11,073 bases of DNA from Actinobacteria bacterium UBA2236 (GCA_002347935.1 DDYK01000035.1:1-11073); one strand, 5' to 3'; positions 1-7,473 are shown, counted from the first letter of the stretch. Notes: generated by a model not told the origin, from the sequence alone. Program-made: numbers and translations.

Positions 1-1
1 C

Positions 2-40
2 TCCAATAGAAAAGGAAAGAAGAAGAAGCGCAATAAATAG
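2..40 (+). CDS. 3' end of an upstream gene with a lysine-rich C-terminal tail (possibly secF)
   Basis: Reading from position 2, twelve codons give SNRKGKKKKRNK and then a TAG stop at 38-40, 20 bases before the Rel start. A short, strongly basic cytoplasmic tail is typical of actinobacterial SecF, and secD-secF lie upstream of relA (often with apt between) in many actinobacteria. That is the only basis for the suggestion. The fragment has no diagnostic domain, and another upstream protein with a basic tail is possible. Frame 1 is closed by TAG at 7-9. Frame 3 stays open through this stretch but gives no recognisable sequence. Confidence 0.4.
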   Translation, partial: SNRKGKKKKRNK

Positions 41-48
41 GGGCAAAG

Positions 49-54
49 TAGCCT
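49..54 (+). promoter_or_regulatory. Candidate -10 box for leaderless relA mRNA
   Basis: TAGCCT fits the TANNNT -10 consensus. Its last T is 7 bases before the A of the ATG at 61, so transcription would start at the start codon. The bases before the ATG (CTATCCCC) hold no purine-rich Shine-Dalgarno sequence, which supports a leaderless transcript. No convincing -35 box is visible. The same AGTAG-containing box at the same distance precedes aspS and the DUF948 gene. Confidence 0.45.
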
Positions 55-60
55 ATCCCC

Positions 61-2232
61 ATGAACGCCCTCATCACCCCGGTAATTAATCGCCTCAGGG
101 AGAACCAAGAAGAAAGCGATACCGGCGTTGTTGAACGTGCTTTTGAAGTAGCAGAACGGGCTCATAAAGGTCAGCTAAGAAAAAGTGGCGATCCATACAT
201 AACCCACCCTGTTGCGGTTGCTGAGATTCTGCTTGATTTTGGCCTTGATGCAAATAGCATCGCCGCAGCTCTTCTTCATGACACAGTGGAAGATACAAGT
301 TATTCCCAAGAGTTACTTCGCAAAGATTTTGGTTCAGAAGTTGCTGCACTCGTTGATGGGGTAACCAAGCTAGATCGCCTCACTTACGGACCAACTGCAG
401 AGGCAGAGACAGTTCGCAAAATGGTTGTAGCGATGGCGAAAGATATTCGCGTTCTAGTTATCAAATTAGCCGACCGCTTACATAACGCTCGAACTTGGCA
501 ATATGTGGACCCAGATTCAGCAGAGCGAAAAGCACGGGAAACTCTAGATATCTACGCCCCGCTAGCTCATCGCTTGGGTATGAACGCCGTAAAATGGGAA
601 TTGGAAGATCTCTCGTTTAAATTTATAGAACCGAAGAAGTTTGAAGAAATTGAACGCTTAGTCCAAGAAAGACATCCCTCTAGAGCGAAACTGACTAATG
701 AAGTAATTGCTCTAGTTGAGCAAGATTTATCCTCAGAATCAATTGCTGCAAAGGTGACAGGGCGACAGAAGCATCTCTATAGCGTCTATCAAAAGATGGT
801 AATTAGGGGACGAGAATTTAATGATATCTATGACTTGGTTGGTATCAGGGTATTAGTCAATGATGTGAGGGATTGCTACGCAGTTCTTGGAGCGATTCAT
901 GCGAGATGGAGCCCAGTACCTGGAAGATTTAAAGACTACATCGCAATGCCGAAGTTCAATCTCTATCAGTCACTTCACACAACTGTAATTGGACCTAACG
1001 GAAAAGCAGTTGAAATTCAGATTAGAACCCACGATATGCACTCTAGAGCCGAATATGGAATTGCTGCACATTGGAAATACAAGTTAGCAGGCTCGTCTAG
1101 GTCTCAAGAGTCACCAGATATGCTCTGGTTAAAGCAGCTTCACGAATGGCAACAAGAAACTTCTGATGTCACGGAGTTTCTCGATGCCTTGCGCTTTGAT
1201 CTTAGAACTCCGGAAACATTTGTTTTTACTCCAAAGGGGAGCGTTATTGCACTTCCGCTAGGGGCGACAGCGGTGGATTTTGCCTACGCTGTCCATACCG
1301 ATGTGGGCAATAGATGCATCGGAGCTAAAGTAAACGGCAAATTGGTCTCTCTAGAGGCTCCTTTAGTTAATGGCGATGTAGTTGAAGTTTTAACGAATAA
1401 AGCTGAATCAGCATCTCCGAGTAGAGATTGGTTGAATTTTGTTAAATCATCAAGAGCACGCTCCAAAATAAAGGCCTGGTTTTCTAAAGAGCGACGTGAA
1501 GAAGCTATTGATGCGGGCAGGGAATCAATCGCTAGGCAGATGCGAAAGGCGGGGCTGCCATTACAAAAAATCCTTGGCGGACATAGCCTGCTCCAACTAG
1601 CTCACGATCTAAATTACCCGGATATTGACGCGCTTTACGCTGCAGTAGGCGATGGACATATTTCAGCAAATCACGTAATTGAAAGACTTGAGTCATCCCT
1701 TGGTTTGGCTGAGTCCTACGACAGTCCAATTAATGAGAATATAACCACCGGCTCACCGAGTCGCATTTCTAGAAGAGGCACCTCCGGAATCATAGTTGAA
1801 GGCGTTGATGATGTTTTAGTGAAGTTAGCAAGATGTTGTACGCCTGTTCCTGGAGATGCGATAACAGGTTTTATCACTCGCGGTAATGGCGTATCGGTTC
1901 ATAGAAGCGATTGTGTAAATGTTGCTGACTTAAAATTTCATCAGGGAGATCGCATAACTGCAGTTAAATGGGATCAAGGCGCTAAATCTGTTTTCTTGGT
2001 AAATATTCAAATTGAAGCTCTAGATCGCGCCAGGTTGCTATCTGATATCACTCGCGCGCTATCAGATCAGGAAATAAATATCGTTCATGCCGCAGTAAAT
2101 ACCACGAAAGATCAGGTGGCCTTTTCGCGCTTTACCTTTGAGATGGCAGATGCTTCACATCTAGAAGCCGTATTAGCCTCCGTAAGGAAAATAGAAGGCG
2201 TATATGATGTTTATCGCATCACCAATAATTAG
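61..2232 (+). CDS. relA: Bifunctional (p)ppGpp synthetase/hydrolase (Rel, long RSH protein)
   Basis: This enzyme makes (p)ppGpp from ATP and GDP/GTP during amino-acid starvation on the ribosome, and also hydrolyses it. At 723 aa it has all domains of a long RSH. The N-terminal HD hydrolase has H49, the H73-D74 pair in LLHDTVED, and D138 in LADRLHN, so hydrolysis should be active. The synthetase domain carries RFKD at 289-292, the signature of bifunctional Rel/SpoT enzymes (E. coli RelA has EFDD), followed by the YQSLHT loop and the EIQIRT motif. A TGS domain starts near residue 385 (ETFVFTPKGS). The zinc-finger region has C592-C593 with H614 and C618, and an ACT domain runs from about 644 to the end. 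ATG 61 is the first start after in-frame stops at 34-36 and 49-51. The gene converges on the DUF349 gene, and their stop codons overlap. Confidence 0.97.
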   Translation: MNALITPVINRLRENQEESDTGVVERAFEVAERAHKGQLRKSGDPYITHPVAVAEILLDFGLDANSIAAALLHDTVEDTSYSQELLRKDFGSEVAALVDGVTKLDRLTYGPTAEAETVRKMVVAMAKDIRVLVIKLADRLHNARTWQYVDPDSAERKARETLDIYAPLAHRLGMNAVKWELEDLSFKFIEPKKFEEIERLVQERHPSRAKLTNEVIALVEQDLSSESIAAKVTGRQKHLYSVYQKMVIRGREFNDIYDLVGIRVLVNDVRDCYAVLGAIHARWSPVPGRFKDYIAMPKFNLYQSLHTTVIGPNGKAVEIQIRTHDMHSRAEYGIAAHWKYKLAGSSRSQESPDMLWLKQLHEWQQETSDVTEFLDALRFDLRTPETFVFTPKGSVIALPLGATAVDFAYAVHTDVGNRCIGAKVNGKLVSLEAPLVNGDVVEVLTNKAESASPSRDWLNFVKSSRARSKIKAWFSKERREEAIDAGRESIARQMRKAGLPLQKILGGHSLLQLAHDLNYPDIDALYAAVGDGHISANHVIERLESSLGLAESYDSPINENITTGSPSRISRRGTSGIIVEGVDDVLVKLARCCTPVPGDAITGFITRGNGVSVHRSDCVNVADLKFHQGDRITAVKWDQGAKSVFLVNIQIEALDRARLLSDITRALSDQEINIVHAAVNTTKDQVAFSRFTFEMADASHLEAVLASVRKIEGVYDVYRITNN

Positions 2233-3533
2233 GATTGAAAGTCAGCAAGACCTTTTTGGGCTTCACTAAGCCACATGCGTCTGGCGGCGGCAGCTTCAAG
2301 TAGATCAGAGGCTTTCTTAGAATCCCCATTTGCTGCAGCTTTAGCAGCCTTAGCTTCATATTCCGCGACGGCGTTTGTCAGCTGAGCTACTACATCATTT
2401 GCTCTAGCTATCGCGGTTGGATCGCTGCGACGCCATTGCTCTTGCTCTGCCTCTTTGATGGTCATCTCCACGCTATCCACGCGCTTATCCAATACTGATC
2501 GCTTCTTGCGATCTATCATGCCTACCTTAGAGAGCTTCTGGCGAAGATCGCGGAATTTCCTCTTTGCATCATCAAGATTAGTAATAGGTAAAAGTGCTTC
2601 TATTTCAGCAACAATTGCTTCGCGTTTCTCAAGGTTTGCAGCCATTGATTCACCGCGCCTTTCAAGATCAGCATTCTTTGCAGTAAAGAAAGTATCTTGG
2701 GCAGCTTTAAATCTTGTCCAGAGTTTGTCATCATCACTTTTCTTGCCGCGACCACTTGCTTTCCACTGATCCATCAGAGCTTTATAGCGTCTGGCGGTTG
2801 CAACCCAGTCCGTGGAGGTTGCAAGTGATTCAGCTTCAGCGACAATTTTCTCTTTAGAATCTTTAACTTGGCTCTGTTGAGCGCTCAACCCCGCAAAGTG
2901 AACCCTACGGCGCTTATCAAACTTATTTCTGGAAGCTGAGAAGCGTTTCCATAGCTCTGAATCTGTCTTTTTATCCAGTCGAGGGGCTTTCTTCCACTCA
3001 TCCAGTAACACTTTGAGGCGCTCTCCTGTTGACTTCCAGCTGGTGGAGTCAACCAAAGTTTCAGCTTCAACAACTAGAGCCTCTTTAGCGGCAATCGTAG
3101 CTGCGCGCTTCTGGGCTTTCGCCTCTGCCTCTGCAGCCTTTTTGGTTTCATAGGCGGGGCGGTGTTCATCGATTAATGGTGGAATTTGCTCAAGCGAACT
3201 CTTTAAAGCTTCTAGATTACCTACCCCATTTAGGTGCTCAATCTGGTTTCTTAGTTTCTTAACAGCTTCGTTTGCATCTTGAGGAACCATAGCGCCACTA
3301 ATAATTCGCGCAGCAAGAAGGGCGACCTCTGAGGCAACAAGTTCAAATTTTCGAACGAAGTAGGCTAGCGCCTCTTCAGGAGATTTTCCTGGGTATGAAC
3401 CAACTACCTTTTCACCATCATTGGTCCTGACATAGACCATTCCATTCTCATCGACTCGTCCAAATTTTGAAGGATCGCCGATTAAAGCTGCAGCCGCTGA
3501 GTTAGGTAGAACTTGATTATCTAGAGTATCCAT
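2229..3533 (-). CDS. DUF349 domain protein with three repeats
   Basis: This is a 434-aa soluble protein of the DUF349 family, which is common next to relA in Actinobacteria. Its biochemical role is not established. The N-terminus (about 23-62) holds the conserved segment FGRVDENGMVYVRTNDGEKV. A helical, Ala/Lys/Glu-rich stretch at about 125-160 looks like a coiled coil. Three copies of the repeat follow, spaced about 75-77 residues apart. Copy 1 (about 163-215, from STSW) and copy 2 (about 240-292, from STDW) are very alike; copy 3 (about 315-367) is more diverged. The C-terminus is again helical and Ala-rich. No signal peptide, membrane segment or enzymatic motif is visible. The ATG at 3533 is preceded on the minus strand by AGTAGGA, an AGGA Shine-Dalgarno-like element ending 4 bases before the start. 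The stop codon TAA (2231-2229) overlaps the relA stop, so the two transcripts converge with no intergenic space. Confidence 0.9.
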   Translation of the reverse strand: MDTLDNQVLPNSAAAALIGDPSKFGRVDENGMVYVRTNDGEKVVGSYPGKSPEEALAYFVRKFELVASEVALLAARIISGAMVPQDANEAVKKLRNQIEHLNGVGNLEALKSSLEQIPPLIDEHRPAYETKKAAEAEAKAQKRAATIAAKEALVVEAETLVDSTSWKSTGERLKVLLDEWKKAPRLDKKTDSELWKRFSASRNKFDKRRRVHFAGLSAQQSQVKDSKEKIVAEAESLATSTDWVATARRYKALMDQWKASGRGKKSDDDKLWTRFKAAQDTFFTAKNADLERRGESMAANLEKREAIVAEIEALLPITNLDDAKRKFRDLRQKLSKVGMIDRKKRSVLDKRVDSVEMTIKEAEQEQWRRSDPTAIARANDVVAQLTNAVAEYEAKAAKAAANGDSKKASDLLEAAAARRMWLSEAQKGLADFQS

Positions 3534-3706
3534 TAGGTCCTACTTTCTCGAACGTTGCGCGCCAGGAGTTTTTCAGCACTCTGACGTTATGGGTTCAGCG
3601 GTTGATAAGGGACAAACGCTACCGCCATAGGGCGAATCTGTAAAAAAGTCGCTCCTGTGGGCCTCTTTTGAGCGGAAGTTGGCAGCTGAGTTGGAAGAAT
3701 AGCTAG
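3534..3706. promoter_or_regulatory. Divergent intergenic region between the DUF349 and MBL hydrolase genes
   Basis: This 173-bp region must hold promoters for both divergent genes. On the minus strand, TTGTCC (3615-3610) and CATAAC (3591-3586) are 18 bases apart, a weak sigma70-like pair for the DUF349 gene. On the plus strand, AAGAAT (3695-3700) ends 7 bases before the GTG start at 3707, but it lacks the first T of TANNNT. I see no open reading frame, tRNA or strong hairpin. The best stem is CGCTC (3650-3654) with GAGCG (3670-3674), which has a long loop. In Streptomyces and Mycobacterium a peptidyl-prolyl isomerase gene lies in this neighbourhood; it is absent here. Confidence 0.35.
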
Positions 3707-4414
3707 GTGAGCCTATTAGTCGATCGAGTGGTTGCTCATTACTACGCAACAAATTGCTGGATCATAGCTCCAGCGCGAAATTCTCATTGCGTTGTGATTG
3801 ATCCTGGAATTGCCATTCCTAATCTAACAAAAGAGATTAAAGCAAAGCTAGAAGAACACAATTTAGTTCTGGGGGCGATATTTATTACCCATGGACATCT
3901 TGATCACACGTTTTCCCTCTACTCTCTGTCAGAGGACTTTATTGAAAGTGAAACTTATATCCATCAGGCCGATAGAGATCTGCTCAAAAATCCAGAGCGC
4001 GCTATGGGTCCTCAATCCCAAGCTCTCCTAAGTGAATTAGGAAAATTCTCGGGAGAAGCAATTAATTTTCAAGAGCCAGAACGAACCTGGTCAATAGATT
4101 CTGATAGCCAGGCAAAACTCGGTGGAATGAATTTCTCATTTAGACACGCGCCAGGGCATACCCCAGGTTCTACTCTTGCGATTGTTGAAGATGAGGTCTT
4201 AGTCAGTGGGGATGTGCTCTTTAAAGGAGGAATTGGAAGAACTGATCTGCCACGTGGCTCAATGAGCGACATGGAGATAACTCTTCGTGAGAAAATAGCA
4301 ACCTTGCCACCTCATCTTCGAGTTCTTCCTGGACATGGCGATGAGAGCAGAATGGATGAGGAATTGAAGAGCAATCAATACCTCCTGGCGGCAACTCAAG
4401 GGAGATTGGCATGA
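3707..4414 (+). CDS. Metallo-beta-lactamase-fold hydrolase (glyoxalase II-like)
   Basis: This is a 235-aa cytoplasmic hydrolase of the metallo-beta-lactamase superfamily, in the glyoxalase II-like group that sits beside hisS in actinobacteria (Rv2581c type). All metal ligands are present: H62-x-H64-x-D66-H67 (THGHLDH), H151 in APGHTPGS, D169 in VSGDVLF and H210 in LPGHGDES. A binuclear zinc enzyme is therefore expected. The substrate cannot be read from the sequence: hydroxyacyl-glutathione hydrolase is the usual database name, but many such bacteria lack glutathione and another thioester is likely. The GTG start at 3707 is preceded by GGAAG (3693-3697) at a 9-base spacing, and the N-terminus (HYYATNCWIIAP) aligns with the family start. 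The stop codon TGA overlaps the hisS ATG as ATGA, so the two genes are cotranscribed and probably translationally coupled. Confidence 0.92.
   Translation: MSLLVDRVVAHYYATNCWIIAPARNSHCVVIDPGIAIPNLTKEIKAKLEEHNLVLGAIFITHGHLDHTFSLYSLSEDFIESETYIHQADRDLLKNPERAMGPQSQALLSELGKFSGEAINFQEPERTWSIDSDSQAKLGGMNFSFRHAPGHTPGSTLAIVEDEVLVSGDVLFKGGIGRTDLPRGSMSDMEITLREKIATLPPHLRVLPGHGDESRMDEELKSNQYLLAATQGRLA
4398..4404 (+). promoter_or_regulatory. Ribosome binding site of hisS
   Basis: AAGGGAG lies 6 bases before the hisS ATG at 4411, inside the last codons of the MBL hydrolase gene. It is a well-spaced Shine-Dalgarno sequence. It contrasts with the weak or absent sites in front of relA, aspS and the DUF948 gene, and fits hisS being an internal operon gene. 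Confidence 0.65.
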
Positions 4415-5691
4415 GTTCAAAGTTTGTAGCCCCAAAGGGCGTCTCTGAGTATCTGCCGCCCAAATCAAATGTCTTTGATCGCATAATTCAAACGCTTAAA
4501 ATTCCTGCACTTGCTGCTGGATATGAATTGATTGAGCTACCGATATTTGAAGATACCGATTTATTTACTAGAGGAGTTGGGGCATCAACAGATGTGGTTA
4601 CTAAAGAGATGTATACCTTTGAAGATCGCGGCGGTCGTTCATTAACACTGCGTCCCGAGGGAACAGCAGGCGTAATAAGAGCTGTGATTGAACATGGTTT
4701 AGATCGCGGCGCACTTCCAGTAAAGCTCTTCTATCACGGCCCTTTCTTTAGAGCTGAGAGGCCTCAGGCAGGTCGCTATCGTCAATTTTATCAATTTGGA
4801 ATCGAAGCGATAGGAAGTGATGATCCATATCTTGATGCAGAGGTAATCTCGATTGCTTATCAAGGATATAGAAAGCTGGGACTAAACAATTTTCAGCTCC
4901 AGATTACATCGCTTGGGGATAGCGATAGTCGAGTAGCTCATCGAAAAGATCTTGATACTTTTATCGCGAGATTAGATCTAGATGCAGAAACAAGGAATCG
5001 AGCTGAGAAGAATCCGCTACGCCTCTTTGACGATAAGCGCGAGGAAATCAAATCTGCCATGAGTAAAGCACCATTACTTCTCGATTATCTAAATGACGAG
5101 AGTAGAGAAAACTTTGAGCAGGTTAAATCAGCACTTGACTCTCTGGAAATTACCTATCAAGTAAATCCGAGAATGGTCAGAGGTCTTGATTATTACACTG
5201 GCACTACCTTTGAGTTTGTTCATAGCGGACTTGGGGCGCAATCTGGAATTGGTGGTGGCGGTCGTTACGACGGACTAATGGAGCTACTTGGAGGATCAAA
5301 ACTTTCAGGAATTGGTTTCGGATTGGGAATAGACCGAATCCTTCTTGCCCTGGAAGCAGAAGCCAAAGTTGGCCAGTTACTTCCTGGAGAATTGAAATAT
5401 CTAGATCTCTTTGTGATTGCACTTGGGGAGCAAGCCCGCTCCAAGTGTTTTACTCTCGTAGATTCACTGCGTAAAGAGGGTTTTGTTGTTGAGCAAAACT
5501 TCGGAGATCGAGCTCTAAAATCAGCTATGAAAGCAGCTGATAGATCAGGAGCGCGCTTTGTAATAGTTGTTGGCGATAGTGAATTGCAATCAGGGTCAGT
5601 GGAGCTAAAACAGATGAGCAACGGCGAGCTAACTTCGGTTAGGCTTACCGCTCTTGCTAAGACCTTGGCCGAGAAGTCCTCTGGGCTATAA
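4411..5691 (+). CDS. hisS: Histidyl-tRNA synthetase
   Basis: HisRS activates histidine with ATP and charges tRNA-His in the cytoplasm. The 426-aa length is normal for a bacterial class IIa enzyme and all hallmark motifs are present. The N-terminal catalytic segment includes DVVTKEMYTFEDR and TLRPEGT. Motif 2 is FFRAERPQAGRYRQF (from residue 112, with Arg114). The histidine-specific motif RGLDYYTGT is at 257-265. Motif 3 is SGIGFGLGIDR at 299-309, ending in the ATP-binding Arg309. The C-terminal anticodon-binding domain runs from about 328 to 426. The ATG at 4411 overlaps the upstream stop by 4 bases and has a good Shine-Dalgarno sequence. Nothing suggests an ATP-PRT regulatory HisZ paralogue, because the histidine motif is intact. 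Confidence 0.97.
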   Translation: MSSKFVAPKGVSEYLPPKSNVFDRIIQTLKIPALAAGYELIELPIFEDTDLFTRGVGASTDVVTKEMYTFEDRGGRSLTLRPEGTAGVIRAVIEHGLDRGALPVKLFYHGPFFRAERPQAGRYRQFYQFGIEAIGSDDPYLDAEVISIAYQGYRKLGLNNFQLQITSLGDSDSRVAHRKDLDTFIARLDLDAETRNRAEKNPLRLFDDKREEIKSAMSKAPLLLDYLNDESRENFEQVKSALDSLEITYQVNPRMVRGLDYYTGTTFEFVHSGLGAQSGIGGGGRYDGLMELLGGSKLSGIGFGLGIDRILLALEAEAKVGQLLPGELKYLDLFVIALGEQARSKCFTLVDSLRKEGFVVEQNFGDRALKSAMKAADRSGARFVIVVGDSELQSGSVELKQMSNGELTSVRLTALAKTLAEKSSGL

Positions 5692-5705
5692 GAAAAGATA
5701 GAGAG

Positions 5706-5711
5706 TAGGTT
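5706..5711 (+). promoter_or_regulatory. Candidate -10 box for aspS
   Basis: TAGGTT fits TANNNT and its last T lies 7 bases before the TTG start at 5718, the same geometry as at relA and the DUF948 gene. The preceding AG gives the shared 8-mer AGTAGGTT. No clear -35 box is seen. An alternative reading is a weak Shine-Dalgarno sequence (AGG, 8-base spacing). The 26-bp gap after hisS would then simply be an operon spacer. Confidence 0.4.
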
Positions 5712-5717
5712 TTTTAA

Positions 5718-7451
5718 TTGCTTCGCTCCCATAGCGCTGGAACCCTTAGATCAAGTGATATCGGAAGCAAAGTAAAGCTTGCTGGCTGGGTGGCAAGGCG
5801 ACGTGATCATGGCGGTGTGGCATTCATTGACCTGCGTGATTACTCGGGAAGTGTTCAGGTAGTTATTTCCGACGAGAAGGTAGCTGCCGCTCTTAGATCT
5901 GAATGGTGCGTCTTAATTGAAGGAACAGTTACTAAACGCCCGGCCGGAAATGAAAACTCTGCGCTACCTACTGGAGAGATTGAAATTAATTGTGAGATGT
6001 TAGAAGTATTGAGTGAAGCTGCTCCGCTGCCGTTTCCAGTTGATAGTGGCGAGGTGGTTAATGTAAGCGAAGAGGTGAGGCTTAAGTATCGCTATCTAGA
6101 TTTAAGGCGAGAGGGTCCAAGTAGCGCGCTGCGCCTTCGTTCTAAAGTCACCTCAATCATCAGATCTGTGATGGATAGCGAAGGATTTCTAGAAATCGAA
6201 ACCCCAAATCTCACACGTTCAACGCCCGAGGGTGCTAGAGATTTCTTGGTTCCAGTTCGATTACAACCTGGGTCTTGGTATGCACTTCCGCAATCACCGC
6301 AGTTGTTCAAACAACTACTTATGGTGGCTGGCATGGAGCGTTATTACCAAATCGCGCGCTGCTTTAGAGATGAAGACTTTAGAGCAGATAGACAGCCAGA
6401 ATTTACTCAATTAGATATCGAGATGTCGTTCATCGATCAGAGCGATGTAATTGCTATCGCTGAAAAGATATTGAAGGAAGTTTTTAAGAGAACTTTGAAT
6501 ATTGATATTGCGCTACCAATTTCACATTTGACCTATCACGAAGCGCTAAGAAGATTTGGCTCTGATAAGCCTGACTTACGTTTTGAAAATGAATTGGTTG
6601 ATGTCACTGATTTCTTTAAAGAGACAAGTTTTAGAGTCTTCCAAGCAGAATTCGTTGGCGCTGTTGTAATGCCAAAGGGAGCCTCATCTCCAAGACGTGA
6701 GTTAGATGCGTGGCAGGATTGGGCTAAGGCAAGAGGGGCTAAAGGCCTGGCATATATTCTTGTGGGCGAAGATGGAACGCTCAGCGGTCCTGTTGCCAAG
6801 AACCTTTCGGAGAAAGAGAGCAAAGCAATTGCCTCTTTTGTTGGAGCAAAAAATGGTGATGCGATTTTCTTCGCAGCTGGTGAGCCAAATCCTTCTCTCC
6901 AACTGTTAGGGGCAGTTCGCTTAGAAATAGGGGCCAGATGCAATCTAATTGCACAGGATCAATGGAAGTTTCTCTGGGTCGTTGATGCACCTATGTTTGA
7001 AGCAACCGAAACTGGGGGATGGACAGCAGTTCATCATCCATTTACGGGACCAAAGCCAGAATTTGAAAAGAACTTTATGAACGATCCTAAGTCAGCGCTT
7101 GCCTATGCCTATGACATCGTTCTAAATGGCAATGAAATTGGTGGAGGCTCCATCCGTATCCATAAGCGCGAAATTCAACAAGCTGTATTTGATGTTATAG
7201 GTTTAACTAAACAAGAGGCGGAATCTAAATTTGGCTTCTTGCTTGAAGCCTTCAATTATGGTCCACCACCACATGGCGGAATTGCTCTAGGACTTGATCG
7301 ACTTTGTGCACTACTGGCGGGAGCAGAATCAATCCGTGAGGTTATCGCCTTTCCAAAGACAGCAAGCGGAGCAGATCCATTAACCGGCGCCCCGACTCCG
7401 ATTACCAACTTGCAAAGACGTGAATCCGGAGTGGATTTCAAGCCGGAATAG
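5718..7451 (+). CDS. aspS: Aspartyl-tRNA synthetase, probably non-discriminating
   Basis: AspRS charges tRNA-Asp; many bacterial forms also mischarge tRNA-Asn for amidation by GatCAB. At 577 aa it has the bacterial layout: an N-terminal OB-fold anticodon domain (about 1-105, with GWVARRRDHGG at 23-33), a class II catalytic core with QSPQLFKQ near 192, motif 2 FRDEDFRADRQPEF from 216 (Arg217), the bacterial GAD insertion at about 290-400, and motif 3 GGIALGLDR at 520-528 (Arg528). His31 is the residue linked to relaxed tRNA specificity in Pseudomonas aeruginosa AspRS; discriminating E. coli AspRS has Leu there. The start is TTG: an in-frame TAA directly precedes it (5715-5717), no ATG or GTG lies nearby downstream, and MLRSHSAGTLR matches the family N-terminus. 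Confidence 0.97.
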   Translation: MLRSHSAGTLRSSDIGSKVKLAGWVARRRDHGGVAFIDLRDYSGSVQVVISDEKVAAALRSEWCVLIEGTVTKRPAGNENSALPTGEIEINCEMLEVLSEAAPLPFPVDSGEVVNVSEEVRLKYRYLDLRREGPSSALRLRSKVTSIIRSVMDSEGFLEIETPNLTRSTPEGARDFLVPVRLQPGSWYALPQSPQLFKQLLMVAGMERYYQIARCFRDEDFRADRQPEFTQLDIEMSFIDQSDVIAIAEKILKEVFKRTLNIDIALPISHLTYHEALRRFGSDKPDLRFENELVDVTDFFKETSFRVFQAEFVGAVVMPKGASSPRRELDAWQDWAKARGAKGLAYILVGEDGTLSGPVAKNLSEKESKAIASFVGAKNGDAIFFAAGEPNPSLQLLGAVRLEIGARCNLIAQDQWKFLWVVDAPMFEATETGGWTAVHHPFTGPKPEFEKNFMNDPKSALAYAYDIVLNGNEIGGGSIRIHKREIQQAVFDVIGLTKQEAESKFGFLLEAFNYGPPPHGGIALGLDRLCALLAGAESIREVIAFPKTASGADPLTGAPTPITNLQRRESGVDFKPE

Positions 7452-7467
7452 GGCGAGAAATCTTTAG

Positions 7468-7473
7468 TAGGCT
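7468..7473 (+). promoter_or_regulatory. Candidate -10 box for the DUF948-alaS transcript
   Basis: TAGGCT fits TANNNT and ends 7 bases before the ATG at 7480, which predicts a leaderless transcript. With the preceding AG it gives AGTAGGCT, nearly identical to the boxes before relA and aspS. No -35 box is obvious, because that position lies over the aspS stop codon. A degenerate Shine-Dalgarno sequence (AGG, 8-base spacing) is the alternative. If real, it would let DUF948, alaS and ruvX be transcribed separately from aspS. Confidence 0.4.

Noticed and set aside
37..56. Small hairpin ATAGG/CCTAT in front of relA
   Set aside because: Only five base pairs with a 10-base loop. Similar TAGG/CCTA pairs near the DUF349 and MBL starts have different spacings (1 and 4 bases), so they look coincidental and partly reflect the -10 box.
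3650..3674. CGCTC/GAGCG stem in the divergent intergenic region as a riboswitch or small RNA
   Set aside because: A five-pair stem with a 15-base loop and no further conserved structure is not enough to support an RNA element.
5710..5717. T-run before aspS as an intrinsic terminator of hisS
   Set aside because: No GC-rich stem precedes the six T bases, and the run lies between the candidate -10 box and the start codon.
5265..5732. A 155-codon open frame on the minus strand across the end of hisS
   Set aside because: It is antisense to a complete, motif-rich hisS and shows no recognisable domain. The Ser/Pro/Arg-rich composition is typical of a shadow frame. The same applies to the 135-codon minus frame at 6536-6943 inside aspS.
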